64,000 bases of DNA from Diphasiastrum complanatum (taxonomy: Eukaryota; Streptophyta; Lycopodiopsida; Lycopodiales; Lycopodiaceae). Positions 23,590 through 33,698 of the stretch are shown here, piece after piece. Position 1 is the first letter of the stretch, and each line of letters opens with the position of its first letter. The DNA lies in contig CM055104.1 of assembly GCA_029204225.1 (NCBI GenBank), forward strand, positions 49,681,399 through 49,745,398. Direction: 5' to 3'. A program made the position numbers and the translations under genes. Below the pieces are notes generated by a model that did no database searches, had not been told where the DNA came from, and saw only the letters and a program-made list of their open reading frames with translations.

Positions 23590-24528
23590 TTAATCTGGAT
23601 CCGTGAATGCCTTGATCTTCAGACTAAGCAATGCACAAAACTTGTTGTGTGCATTAACACTTAATGCCTTCGTGAATATATCTGCAACCATGTCCTACGT
23701 TCTACAGTATGTTAAGCTCACCTCCTTGTTGAGAACTTTGCTCCTGATGTAGTAATATCTGATTTCAATGTGCTTACTCCTAGAGTGAAATCTAGGGTTG
23801 GCCGATAAGACAATAGGGCTATGATTATCACAGAATAGAATTGTAAGGTGTATTGATACAAATTAATGTCTGACAGTAAATTTCTCAACCAAAACGCTTC
23901 TTTAATAGATTGAGAAGCAGCAATGTATTATGCTTTTGTAGAAGAAAGAGCGATAGAGGTTTGCTTACGGCTGTTCCATGAGATAGGACTGTCGTTGAAG
24001 AAGAATGTAAATCCAGATGTGGACTTACGATTGTCTACATCTCCTCCCCAGCTTACATCAGTATATCCACTAAACTGATGAAGATTGTCGTTGATGACTT
24101 CTCCATAGCAGATGCACTGGTCCATGGTAGCTCAAATATACATCATGACTCTTATGAGAGCCTTCCAATGGGTAATGCCAGGATTAGCCATATATTGGTT
24201 GAGTGAGCTTACTGCAAAAGAGATGTCAGGTCTTGTACAGACCGTTATGTACATGAGAGATCCAAGTATCGATCGATAAGGATACTCTCTCATTTGCTCC
24301 TCTTCCTGGTTGGTCTGAGGACATTGGTCCTTTGACAAACGCAAGCCTGGATCCATTGGTGAGTGAGCTAATTTACAATTCATTAGATTGTATCTATCAA
24401 GAACGTTGTGAAGATATTTTTGTGGAGTGATATAAATCAGTCGTCTCGCTCTATCTCTGTGGATCTGAATGCCCAGACAGAAGTGAGCTTCGTCCAGATC
24501 ATTCATGTCAAACTCTGAAAATAGCATA
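23590..24528 (-). pseudogene. Antisense B' copia: RT C-terminus and RNase H
   Basis: Minus-strand reading from the insertion point: MLFSEFDMNDLDEAHFCLG, IHRDRARRLIYITPQKYLH, SPMDPGLRLSKDQCPQ, CTRPDISFAVSSLNQYM (24132-24527), then FSGYTDVSWGGDVDNRKSTS and ALSSTKAEY (23928-24125), followed by decayed RNase H to the polypurine tract. A stop separates the two frames near 24128, and more lesions occur below 23928. The reading continues upstream at 30395 on the far side of the nested family E element. Confidence 0.9.
24524..24528 (+). other. Target-site duplication GCATA, left copy
   Basis: GCATA directly precedes the TG of the left LTR and recurs directly after the CA of the right LTR (30390-30394). 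Five base pairs is the normal length for copia integration. Confidence 0.95.
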
Positions 24529-25181
24529 TGTGAAAAATTGTCAACTAGTAGTATTTTCCTAACTTGAGATTTTGTAGGCCTATGGCCAAATAAAAGTTAG
24601 AGATAGGTTCATACATGTATGTAGAGGCCCAAAGTATGTGTACACTACTTTTGAGGTCACATTAATTAGAGGAGGTCGAGTGTGGAGCTCTTCTATTGGC
24701 TCATAATTTGGTGCATTCCTATTTGACCAAATTTCTAGGTATATGGGTGAATCCTATTGGACCCCAATTTTAGCCTATCATAAGACAAGTGGCCAAGAGG
24801 CACTATGGCTGCTATAAATAGCCATCTCCACGAGTATGTACACATCTCATTTTCATTCTATTGAATGAATGTTATGCTCTTTGAAGGTCCATCTTCTTCT
24901 CTCTCACTTTTTTGTTCATATCTTGCATTCTAGCCACTAGAATTGTGATTTCTTTGTTGCTATGGCTTCACACGTGTGAAATGCAGGTTGTAGGCTCTGA
25001 AGTACGGACAGGGACAGCAAGTTTCTGTTTGTGGAAGCTTATGATCAGATTTTGATGTTTAGTTGATGTTTAGTATGCTTAACATCACAATTTCTATCAT
25101 TTTTTCAATCTAGATGTGCATAACTTCCATGGCCAAGATCTTTATGAAACTTTAGCATCTTTTGGATCTGAGTTTTTCACA
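24529..25181 (+). repeat. 5' LTR of family E (653 bp)
   Basis: TGTGAAAAATTG to GAGTTTTTCACA, with terminal inverted repeat TGTGAAAA/TTTTCACA. TATAAATA at 24813-24820 is the likely core promoter; CT-rich sequence near 24893 could hold the transcript start. A 14-bp palindrome TTCACACGTGTGAA lies at 24967-24980, about 155 bp past the TATA box. Confidence 0.97.
24813..24820 (+). promoter_or_regulatory. TATA box in family E LTR
   Basis: TATAAATA in the context GGCTGCTATAAATAGCCATC, 285 bp into the LTR; an identical copy is at 30021-30028 in the right LTR. Similar boxes sit in the B LTRs (6787, 8208) and the E' LTR (34646). Confidence 0.75.
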
Positions 25182-25193
25182 TGGTATCAGAGC
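25182..25193 (+). other. Primer-binding site of family E
   Basis: TGGTATCAGAGC begins at the first base after the LTR, a perfect match to the plant initiator tRNA-Met 3' end. The leader from here to 25790 (about 600 nt) has no upstream ORF of note. Confidence 0.95.
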
Positions 25194-25790
25194 ATTAGGC
25201 GGCCAAATGTGCAGGTTTTGCCAGATTTAGAAGAGATTTGTGGGCGAGTTTGCTTTTGTAGCATTCCAATCAAGTTTCTAGCTAAAAATCTTGTTGATTT
25301 ATGTGTAGAAATTGGATCTTTGTGATCAAAACATCATTTGTATGCATTTCAATTGAAGTAGGGCGAATTCCCTCTGTACTTATCAGAATAAGGAGACAAA
25401 AATTGTTTTGGAAAGAGGGAGATGCAAGATCCAACAAGATCCTATTAGTTTTCCATTCTAGCATATAGTTTTTTGATTCAATTTCTTGCTTCTTCATGTC
25501 AAAAACTTCAAAATTGATGTAACCCTCTGATTTTCAGTTTGCTGAATGATTCAAGAGTGTATTTCAATCTTAGGAGTGAGGGAAAAGCAAGTATATTGAG
25601 GTTTTGTCTTGGTTTGATCAAGAAATCATAAAACTAGTGGCTAAAATTAAGGAAAAAGTGAGGAAAAGAGAGAAAAAGTAAGGTTTTAGGTTCCAAATCT
25701 TTGTGATTTCTTCTTGTGTTTCATTTGTTGATTCAAGAGAGTGCTTAGTGCATTGGAACAGGTCAAAGATCAGAGATCAATCATTGCAAC

Positions 25791-28700
25791 ATGGCTACAA
25801 ATGGAGGCTACATGTTGGAAAGCAATGATAGGCTTACCTCCCTCAACTATTCTACTTGGAAAGTAAGGATGGAGTCTTTGCTTGAGATGAATGAGTTGAT
25901 GGATATTGTTGTAGGTGTGGAGGAGAGACCTTTGGCACCTCAAGAACAATTGAGGTATGACAAGAGGGCAAAGAAAGCCCTTCACATGATCAAGATGAAT
26001 GTGACAAATGAGCTTATCAAAGAGGTTGGTAAGTGCACATCATCTAGTGAAGCTTGGGAAGCCTTGAAGAAGGTTTATGAATCCAAGTCTACTTCTAGAG
26101 TGTTGACTTTAAGAAGGCAAATCTTTTCTTGTATGCAAAAGAAGAGTGAGAATGGACATGCTTTTGTTTTGAGAGTTAAAGCATTGAATGATGAGTTAGC
26201 ATGCATTAATGATGGCATAAATAATGAGGAGCTTGTTCAAGTGATTCTCAATGGCTTGTTGGATGATCATGCTAATCTTGTTCAAAGTTATGCTATCCAA
26301 AAATGTTTACCAAGTGTTGGAGACTTGCAAGAGGTCTTGTTGGCTGAAGAATTCAGGTTGCAAGCAAGAGTGGGAGCATCTTCTACATCTCAAGGAGGAG
26401 AAGAGGAGGCAATGTTCTCTAAAGGCAAGTTCAAGGGCAAAGGTAAAAGCAATTGGTCTAAAGGGCAAGACCAAGGTGAGCACTCTACTTTTGGCAAAAA
26501 GAAGGATAGATCTAAGCTAAAATGTTTCTATTGTGGAGTCAAAGGGCATTTTGCTAGTGATTGTTTTAAGAAAAAGAGGGATCAAGGGGAAAAGCAAACC
26601 AATCTAACTATTGATGAGGGTGGGGATGAGCTTCTTTCAAATGATGCTTTTGTTATGTCATCTTGCTTGTTGGCTAATCATGGAGACATTGATCCTTGGT
26701 GGATTGATAGTGGAGCCACTTCTCATATGACATATCATAAAGAGTATTTTTCATCTTTAATGGCATTTGATGGTGATAGGAAGGTAATCTATACCGCAAA
26801 TGATGGTGAGTGTGCAATCAAGGGGATTGGCACAATTCCTATTTCACTTTCTACAAATAGGAATATAGAATTGAAAGATGTTTTGCTCATTCCATCCATT
26901 ACCAAGAACTTACTTAGTGTAAGCCAAATGCTTGACAAAGGATTCAAAGTTGAGTTTGATGGTGATGCTTGCTTGATCAAAAAGGGGTGTAGTATCATTG
27001 CAAAAGGGAAAAGGCAAGGGAAATTGTTCAAGCTTGATGCATGTGTTGTTGCTAACCAAGTTGGATGCATGGCAAATGAACAAATGTCAATTCAAGAGGT
27101 ATGGCATAAAAGGATGGGACATCTCAACTACAAGGCCTTGGAGGTAATAGCCAAAAAGGAGGTAGTAAGGGGACTTCCCAAGTCTCTTACTTGCTTGAAT
27201 CATGTTTGTGAAGAATGTGCTTTGTCTAAATCACATAGATTGCCATATACTAGATCTATATCTAGATCTAAGATGCCTTTTTCTCTCTTGCATTCGGATA
27301 TTCATGGTGTTACTACAATTAGCAATGGAGGTGCTAAGATGTATGTAACTTTCATTGATGATTTTAGTAGATTTTGTTGGGTTTATCTACTAAAGAGCAA
27401 GGATGAGGTGTTTGATGTGTTTGTCAAGTTCAAAGTTGCTATTGAGACTCAATTTACAACCAAAATCAAATGCTTGAGGAGCGACAATGGTGGTGAATAC
27501 ATTTCTAACAAATTCAAAGCCTTTTGCGATGAGCATGGGATCAAGAGGGAGTACACATGTCCAAGAACACCACAACAAAATGGAGTGGCCGAGAGGAAGA
27601 ATAGAACCTTGTGTGAGAGTGCAAAGGCAATGAGATTGAATGCTAATCTTCCTAAACCTTTTTGGAGTGATGCTTTGTTGTGTGCAAATTTCCTATGCAA
27701 TAGATGGCCAAGTGTTGTATTGGAAGGAAAAACCCCTTTTGAAGCTTTGTTTGGTACGAAGCCTAATGTCAAGTTTCTAAGAACTTTTGGATGCATTTGC
27801 TACTTCAACATTACTCTTGATGATAGAACTAAGGAGGATCCATCTTCAAGAAAGGGCATTTTTGTTGGTTATAGTGAAGTAAGCAAAGCATATAGGATTT
27901 ATGTTCCTTCAATCAAGAAAGTGTTCACAAGTAGGGATGTCATTTTTGATGAAAGTAACATTCCAAAAGTTGTTTCAAGTGATGATGGTGTTGTTGCAAC
28001 TAATGTGCTTGATGACAATGGAGTTGATGACACATTGGATGTGGATGTTGAAGAAGCCTCTTCAAGTCAAATTCCAAGGAGAACTCCAAGGCATAAAGTG
28101 AAACCCTCAAGGCTCACTTATGATGGCAAAGGTAAGCAAGTGGTGGATGGATCCAACTATGCTTTCCTAACTTCTTTTGATGTACCTTCATGTGTAGATG
28201 AAGCAAGGCAAGAAGAGGAATGGATCCAAGCAATGGATCTTGAGTTTGAAGCACTTATGAAGAACAACACATGGAGATTGGTGGAGCTTCCAAAGGGCAA
28301 AAGTGCAATTGGATGCAAATGGATCTTCAAGGTAAAGACAAATCAAGATGGATCTATCAACAAGTTGAAGGCAAGGTTGGTGGCTAAAGGTTATGCTCAA
28401 GAGCATGGCATTGACTATGAGGAAACCTTTGCACCCGTGGCAAAGATGGTGAGCATAAGAGTAATCATTTCCCTTGCAACTCTTTATGGATGGGATCTTT
28501 GGCAATTAGACATTTCTAATGCTTTCTTGAATGGTGATCTTGAAGAGGAAGTCTACATGGAGCAACCCGAGAGCTATGTTTCTCATAGCAAGCCTAATCA
28601 TGTGTGTTTTCTACAAAAAAGTTTGTATGGTCTTAAGCAAGCACCAAGGAGTTGGTATGCTAGGCTTAACTCTTTTCTACTTTCTCAAAACTTCACTATG

Positions 28701-29741
28701 AGTGAGTATGATCATTCACTTTACTTTAGAATTAGTGCTAATGATGTTACAATCCTTCTAATTTATGTGGATGACATTATTTTAAGTGGAGGGAACAAGG
28801 AAGATATAGAAGATATCAAGAAAGCACTAAAAAAGGAATTTGAAGTGCATGATCTTGGTCTTTTGAGCTATATCTTAGGAATAGAAGTAATTAGAACTTC
28901 TCAAATCACTTTTATTTCACAAGAGAAGTATGCTATTTCTATTCTCAATAGATTTCATATGGTAGATGCAAATCCTATTGATACACCTATGGAATCACAT
29001 GTAAAGCTAACTATAAGAGGTAATGAAAGATCCTTCGAGGACATTACTCTCTATAGGAAGCTAATAGGTTCTCTTATATATCTAACCATCACAAGACCTG
29101 ATTTATCTTATTGTGTTGGTAGATTAAGCCAATTCATGCAAGATCCTAGCATAGAACATTGGAAACTAGGAAAGAGGATCTTGAGATACATCTCGGGAAC
29201 AAAAGATTTTGGCATTGTTTATAGAGGCTCATCACCTAACTTATTTGGTTTTTCAGATTCAGATTTTGCAGGAGACCTTATGGATAGAAAATCCATAAAT
29301 GCACATGCTATTTTCATAGGTGATGGAGTTATCTCATGGATGTCGAAGAAACAAGCAACTATATCACTTTCTTCTAGTGAGGCCGAGTACAAAGCTTTGA
29401 CATCATGCACAAAGGAGATGGTGTGGATCAAGAGGATGATTATGGAGCTTCATTTGCTGGATTTTTCAGAGAGTCCAATCATCTTTTGTGACAACCTTTC
29501 AGCCCAAAGTCTAGCAAGCAATCCGGTTTTCCATGCAAGGAGCAAACATATCGAGGTGGCTTACCATTTTGTGAGAGAACAAGTGTTGGCAAAAGAGATC
29601 AAGCTTGAACATGTCCCATCAAAGGAATGTGTGGCTGATATCTTTACCAAAGCATTGGGAAAGGACTTATTTTTCAAGCATAGAACAAGTCTTGGTGTAC
29701 TTTCTAAATCTATGCTAAAACTAGTTGAAGAGGGAGTGTGA
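25791..29741 (+). CDS. Intact gag-pol polyprotein of family E copia element (1316 aa)
   Basis: A single uninterrupted frame for the capsid precursor, protease, integrase, reverse transcriptase and RNase H. Gag occupies residues 1-240, CCHC knuckle C245-C258 (CFYCGVKGHFASDC), protease D306 in WWIDSGATSHM, integrase zinc site H439/H444/C473/C476, catalytic D503, D565 and E601 (exact D-35-E spacing). RT has D907 in LDISNAFLNG and YVDD at 992-995. RNase H has D1156 in FSDSDFAGD plus SSSEAEY and FCDNLSA. The order gag-PR-IN-RT-RH defines Ty1/copia. ATG 25791 fits the MATNGGYMLESNDRLTSLNY start seen in related gags. The TGA stop (29739-29741) lies inside the first five bases of the 3' LTR. There is no frameshift between gag and pol, so gag excess must arise by another route. 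Confidence 0.97.
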   Translation: MATNGGYMLESNDRLTSLNYSTWKVRMESLLEMNELMDIVVGVEERPLAPQEQLRYDKRAKKALHMIKMNVTNELIKEVGKCTSSSEAWEALKKVYESKSTSRVLTLRRQIFSCMQKKSENGHAFVLRVKALNDELACINDGINNEELVQVILNGLLDDHANLVQSYAIQKCLPSVGDLQEVLLAEEFRLQARVGASSTSQGGEEEAMFSKGKFKGKGKSNWSKGQDQGEHSTFGKKKDRSKLKCFYCGVKGHFASDCFKKKRDQGEKQTNLTIDEGGDELLSNDAFVMSSCLLANHGDIDPWWIDSGATSHMTYHKEYFSSLMAFDGDRKVIYTANDGECAIKGIGTIPISLSTNRNIELKDVLLIPSITKNLLSVSQMLDKGFKVEFDGDACLIKKGCSIIAKGKRQGKLFKLDACVVANQVGCMANEQMSIQEVWHKRMGHLNYKALEVIAKKEVVRGLPKSLTCLNHVCEECALSKSHRLPYTRSISRSKMPFSLLHSDIHGVTTISNGGAKMYVTFIDDFSRFCWVYLLKSKDEVFDVFVKFKVAIETQFTTKIKCLRSDNGGEYISNKFKAFCDEHGIKREYTCPRTPQQNGVAERKNRTLCESAKAMRLNANLPKPFWSDALLCANFLCNRWPSVVLEGKTPFEALFGTKPNVKFLRTFGCICYFNITLDDRTKEDPSSRKGIFVGYSEVSKAYRIYVPSIKKVFTSRDVIFDESNIPKVVSSDDGVVATNVLDDNGVDDTLDVDVEEASSSQIPRRTPRHKVKPSRLTYDGKGKQVVDGSNYAFLTSFDVPSCVDEARQEEEWIQAMDLEFEALMKNNTWRLVELPKGKSAIGCKWIFKVKTNQDGSINKLKARLVAKGYAQEHGIDYEETFAPVAKMVSIRVIISLATLYGWDLWQLDISNAFLNGDLEEEVYMEQPESYVSHSKPNHVCFLQKSLYGLKQAPRSWYARLNSFLLSQNFTMSEYDHSLYFRISANDVTILLIYVDDIILSGGNKEDIEDIKKALKKEFEVHDLGLLSYILGIEVIRTSQITFISQEKYAISILNRFHMVDANPIDTPMESHVKLTIRGNERSFEDITLYRKLIGSLIYLTITRPDLSYCVGRLSQFMQDPSIEHWKLGKRILRYISGTKDFGIVYRGSSPNLFGFSDSDFAGDLMDRKSINAHAIFIGDGVISWMSKKQATISLSSSEAEYKALTSCTKEMVWIKRMIMELHLLDFSESPIIFCDNLSAQSLASNPVFHARSKHIEVAYHFVREQVLAKEIKLEHVPSKECVADIFTKALGKDLFFKHRTSLGVLSKSMLKLVEEGV
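29726..29736 (+). other. Polypurine tract of family E
   Basis: GAAGAGGGAG immediately before the 3' LTR, the expected primer for plus-strand DNA synthesis. It also encodes the last residues (EEGV) of the polyprotein. Confidence 0.9.
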
Positions 29742-30389
29742 AAAATTGTCAACTAGTAGTATTTTCCTAACTTGAGATTTTGTAGGCCTATGGCCAAATA
29801 AAAGTTAGAGATAGGTTCATACATGTATGTAGAGGCCCAAAGTATGTGTACACTACTTTTGAGGTCACATTAATTAGAGGAGGTCGAGTGTGGAGCTCTT
29901 CTATTGGCTCATAATTTGGTGCATTCCTATTTGACCAAATTTCTAGGTATATGGGTGAATCCTATTGGACCCCAATTTTAGCCTATCATAAGACAAGTGG
30001 CCAAGAGGCACTATGGCTGCTATAAATAGCCATCTCCACGAGTATGTACACATCTCATTTTCATTCTATTGAATGAATGTTATGCTCTTTGAAGGTCCAT
30101 CTTCTTCTCTCTCACTTTTTTGTTCATATCTTGCATTCTAGCCACTAGAATTGTGATTTCTTTGTTGCTATGGCTTCACACGTGTGAAATGCAGGTTGTA
30201 GGCTCTGAAGTACGGACAGGGACAGCAAGTTTCTGTTTGTGGAAGCTTATGATCAGATTTTGATGTTTAGTTGATGTTTAGTATGCTTAACATCACAATT
30301 TCTATCATTTTTTCAATCTAGATGTGCATAACTTCCATGGCCAAGATCTTTATGAAACTTTAGCATCTTTTGGATCTGAGTTTTTCACA
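29737..30389 (+). repeat. 3' LTR of family E (653 bp)
   Basis: Same length and, by direct reading, same sequence as the 5' LTR, with TATAAATA at 30021 and the palindrome at 30175-30188. It is followed by GCATA (30390-30394), the right target-site copy. Confidence 0.97.
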
Positions 30390-30394
30390 GCATA

Positions 30395-31690
30395 TGCTTA
30401 GAATCCTTAACCAAATTGGTATTGTTGCTGAAAAGCAACGTATCATCCACGTATAAGATGATGATAATGAAGGATTGCTGCACTGATTGGAATAGACATT
30501 GCAATCAACAATGCTTGGTTGGAAACCTTGTTCGATGAGGAATGTGTTGATCCTATGAAACCAAGCTCTGGGATACTGTTTCAAGTCGTAAAGTGTGACC
30601 ATGTCTGATTCTTGATCAGAGAGGAATACTCTTCGTCCATAGCTTCTCTCCAGAGATTAGAGTCTGGTTGGCTGAGTGCCTCTTCAACTGTTGTCGGTTC
30701 TTGTATCAAGAGACATGCAGACTCAGGAGTATATCTTGTGGGCTGTGTGTGCACTCGACTTGATCTTCTGGGAGGAATCGACTGATGAACCACTCCTGCG
30801 ACTTATTGCTGGATAGCAGCAACATCTTCGTCTAATTCGCTGTCAAATAGTGGGTCGACAATGGAGACGCCTGAGCCCGAAGCTCTGATTATCGTGTCAA
30901 TGGTAGGTGATGAAGGTTCTCCTAGAACAATATCCTTGCTTTTGATGTCGATGAACTGATCCTCGATAAAGACTGTATCCCGACTGTACAAGACTTGCTG
31001 GGTATTGGGGTCATACAACTTGTATGTATTATCAGATGAAGTATATCCAATCAAGATGGCCTTGAGACCTTGGAAGTCAAATTTCTTCCTCATGTCTTTT
31101 CAGGATCTGCATGTAGGCAATGCATTTGAACACTCTTAGGTTCTTCACAGAAGGCTTAGAGCCTATCCACACCTCATGGAGTGTTTTTCCTGAGAGGGCC
31201 TTGGTCGAACATATGTTTTGGACTTAAGCTGTAGTGGAGACAGCTTTGGCCCAAAAATTCTTGGGCAGCAATGCTTGCGCTAGCATACATTCTGATTCAA
31301 CCAGGGTACGGTTCAGTCTCTCGGCTAAGCCATTAGACTGAGGACTGTAAGGAGTGATGAATTTCTGCTCAATGCCTTGGTTCTGGCAGTACTCCTTAAA
31401 TTCAGTAGAGATGTATCCTCCACCACTATTAGAACTTAAGGCCTTGATCGTCTGTCCAGTCTCTTTTTCTGCATGCTCCTTGAAGATTATGAAGCAATTG
31501 AAGGCTTCTGATTTCTTCTTGATAAAGTACACCATAGTCCTTCTGGAGAATTCATCAATAAAAGTTATAAAATACTTTGCATCCTTCAGCGAAAGATTTT
31601 TCATTGTGCCACAAATGTTTGAATGTACAATGTCTAACAATCCTCTAGCAGTATGCTGATGGCTTGATCTAAATGGTTTCCTATTATGTT
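30395..31690 (-). pseudogene. Antisense B' copia: integrase C-terminus, linker and RT N-terminal part
   Basis: The continuation of the host element interrupted by family E. Minus-strand pieces: RRKLDF-like and YTSSDNTYKLYDPNTQ with YSRDTVF (30803-31093); linker and RT start with IPPRRSSRVHTQPTRY and ALSQPDSNLWREAMDEEY (30581-30793); then YDLKQYPRAWFHRINTFLI and, one frame over, YVDDTLLFSNN (30395-30602). About 170 codons between KNQTW and YDLKQ are deleted. Its integrase N-terminal part belongs to the fused frame described in the next entry. Confidence 0.87.
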
Positions 31691-32425
31691 CACTTGCTCG
31701 AGCTTGAGTTGGAGATCCATCTTGATCTTCACCTTTGACTTGATTCTTCTTGAATGATCCTCCTTTGCCTTTGGATTTTCTTTTTCTTTCAAGGTAAAGA
31801 GCCTTGTCATCTCCATCATTGAGGGAAAGCTTCTCCAATCTTGTTTTGATATGTGCTCTCCTACTTTCCTCGGCCATGAGGACTCCTTGGAGATCTTCAA
31901 GAGAGGGCAACTTGCCCATGATTGCATAGCTTTGCACCAAGTTAGTAAAATCCACACTTAGTCCATTCAAAATCAATTGAACAAGTTGACTCTCATTAAT
32001 AGGCTCTCCTATGTAAGCAAGCTCCTTGTTTAAGTCTTTAACTCTCAACACATATGAATGACCACTCTCACCTTTTGCTTGGAAACATTGAAGAACTTGG
32101 TTCTTCAAGGATAGCAATCTCAAGTGTTCTTGGATTCATATATCTTTTGAAGAGTTTCCCATGATTCTTGAGCCAAGGAGCAAGCACCTACCTCCTTAAG
32201 AAGTTCATTAGCTACATTCATCTTGATACAATCTAAGGCAATCTTGCACCTCTTCTTGTATCTAGTAGCTTCTTGAGGATGAATAGACTCATTCTCTTCA
32301 CCATTTAATATGTCGATTAAGTCTTGTAAAACAAGTATGGAATCCATTCTTAGCTTCTAAATAGAGTAATTTTAAGCATTCAATCTATCATTTTCATCCA
32401 AGAGATATGCACTTATGGAAGCCAT
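31224..32425 (-). pseudogene. Chimeric frame: family A gag fused to B' integrase
   Basis: Gag begins at ATG 32425 (MASISAYLLDENDRLNA) with early stops, then 32347-32123 (CKIALDCIKMNVANELLKEV) matches family A base to base in style. The 32123-31224 frame (299 codons) continues gag through LVQSYAIMGKLPSLEDLQGV and KRKSKGKGGSFKK. Near residue 143 (about 31695) it switches in frame to B'-type integrase: GLLDIVHSNICG, DAKYFITFIDEFSRR, QSNGLAERLNRTL. The zinc knuckle and protease are absent. Catalytic aspartates are changed: HSNI for HSDI and LSSNSGGGY for LRSDNGGEY. It could make neither a working gag nor integrase. Confidence 0.88.
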
Positions 32426-33012
32426 CTCTCCCTAATAAAGAGCTTGATCACAAAAAAAATAGATTCAAAATCGAAGTGATTCAAAACTAGCTATTCCACT
32501 GCCTAGGGACTTGATAAAGCTTAAATATTAAACTACCAACAAGATCCTTCTTGATATTGAGCTGAATAAAATCTATTTGAAATAAGAAAATTGAAAATTT
32601 GCTTGAATTGAGATGGAATCTAGATCTAGAATTGCCTCCTCCTTGATCTCGGTTTCGCAAGGTGCTTGGATCAACCTAACCTGAACCAAATGGAATAAAA
32701 TGCACATAAATGCCACTCATAAATATCCCTATGAGATCATATTGAACCACTAAGCAATTACTAATCCAAACTATTCCATCAATGCAAACAAATTTGAACA
32801 TAATTTTAGTAACAATTGCATTCTAGGATGAGAACTCTATAAAATCCTTGGATTCACCCTAAATGGCACTTTCTAAGACTTGAATAAGTCTAAGAACAAC
32901 CTACTACAGCTCCAAGCTATTCTTTATGATAGACTCTACAAGCCGAGTGGCATCTAGTAGAAAAAATCATAGCACTTGCTAATTTTGATCACCATAGTTC
33001 ATTTATTGGTTT

Positions 33013-33025
33013 GGCTTTGATACCA
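33013..33025 (-). other. Primer-binding site of antisense family A element
   Basis: The minus strand reads TGGTATCAAAGCC directly after the LTR end TTTCAACA; one base differs from TGGTATCAGAGCC. The stretch between here and gag (32426-33012) is leader with no gene. Confidence 0.85.
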
Positions 33026-33698
33026 TGTTGAAATAATAGCAAATAGAGTCCAATTTACTTTAGAAATAATGGATAAAGCACCTAATTAAGATCCAATGGA
33101 GATCACAAAGCTAGAACACAACACCAACTAGTGATTACTAGCTTATCTTGGCTTGAACTCCAGTCTGTGGCTCCAAAATCATGCGAAATCCTTCACATGT
33201 GTGAAAGTATGGCCTAATCAAACCTGAGTACAGTACCAACACCTTCAAATCCAATTATTCATTACAAGAAAGGACATGATCATAGCAAACATCACTCAAA
33301 TTGTAGACAAAAACTAGTCACCAAGATAGACCTCAAATTTCTCATCAATTGGCTTGGGACATCCCACATGGATATATACAAAAAAATCAGCTCAGATATG
33401 AGGGTTTTTCATGACATTAACCTAACATCTAAGCTTTTAAATCATAAGATCCACCCTAATTGGGGGTCGAGATCTTGGGATCCTTAATAAGGTAAAAATG
33501 CTATTTTTAGCTCCTATGCAATCTCTAGCTTATCTACGTACATTTTGGCCTCATTCCAAAGGTGCCTCAACAATTTTAGGCTTAGAATAATCATGATTAC
33601 AAAGATCCTAACCTAGTTGGCACGTGTGACATCCCACATCATGGCCAAATTACATTTTCCAAGTGGATATTACATACTAGCTTGTGTAAATTCTAACA
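33026..33698 (-). repeat. 5' LTR of antisense family A element (673 bp)
   Basis: The minus strand runs from TGTTAGAATTTACAC to TATTATTTCAACA. It shares blocks with the plus-strand A LTR (3829-4511): GTCACACGTGCCAA, CTTTGGAATGAG, TACTGTACTCAG and TTCACATGTGTGAA (33192-33205; one C-to-T change in the palindrome). The partner LTR at the other end of this chimeric unit (22439) is of a different family. Confidence 0.85.

Larger units (their letters stand above)
24529..30389 (+). mobile_element. Complete family E Ty1/copia retrotransposon (5861 bp), apparently intact
   Basis: Full structure: 653-bp LTRs at both ends, PBS at 25182, a leader of about 600 nt, one 1316-codon gag-pol, polypurine tract, and GCATA target duplications. 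I aligned the two LTRs line by line and saw no difference; at any normal plant mutation rate that means very recent insertion. All catalytic motifs are present and there is no frameshift or stop. Position: inserted in plus orientation into the RT of an antisense B' element. Excising it with one GCATA restores an open reading frame (KDSKHMLFSEFDM). Nothing in the sequence argues against autonomous competence; activity itself is not shown. Confidence 0.97.

Noticed and set aside
25182-25193. tRNA gene at TGGTATCAGAGC sites
   Set aside because: These 12-base matches are primer-binding sites next to LTR ends; no cloverleaf flanks them.
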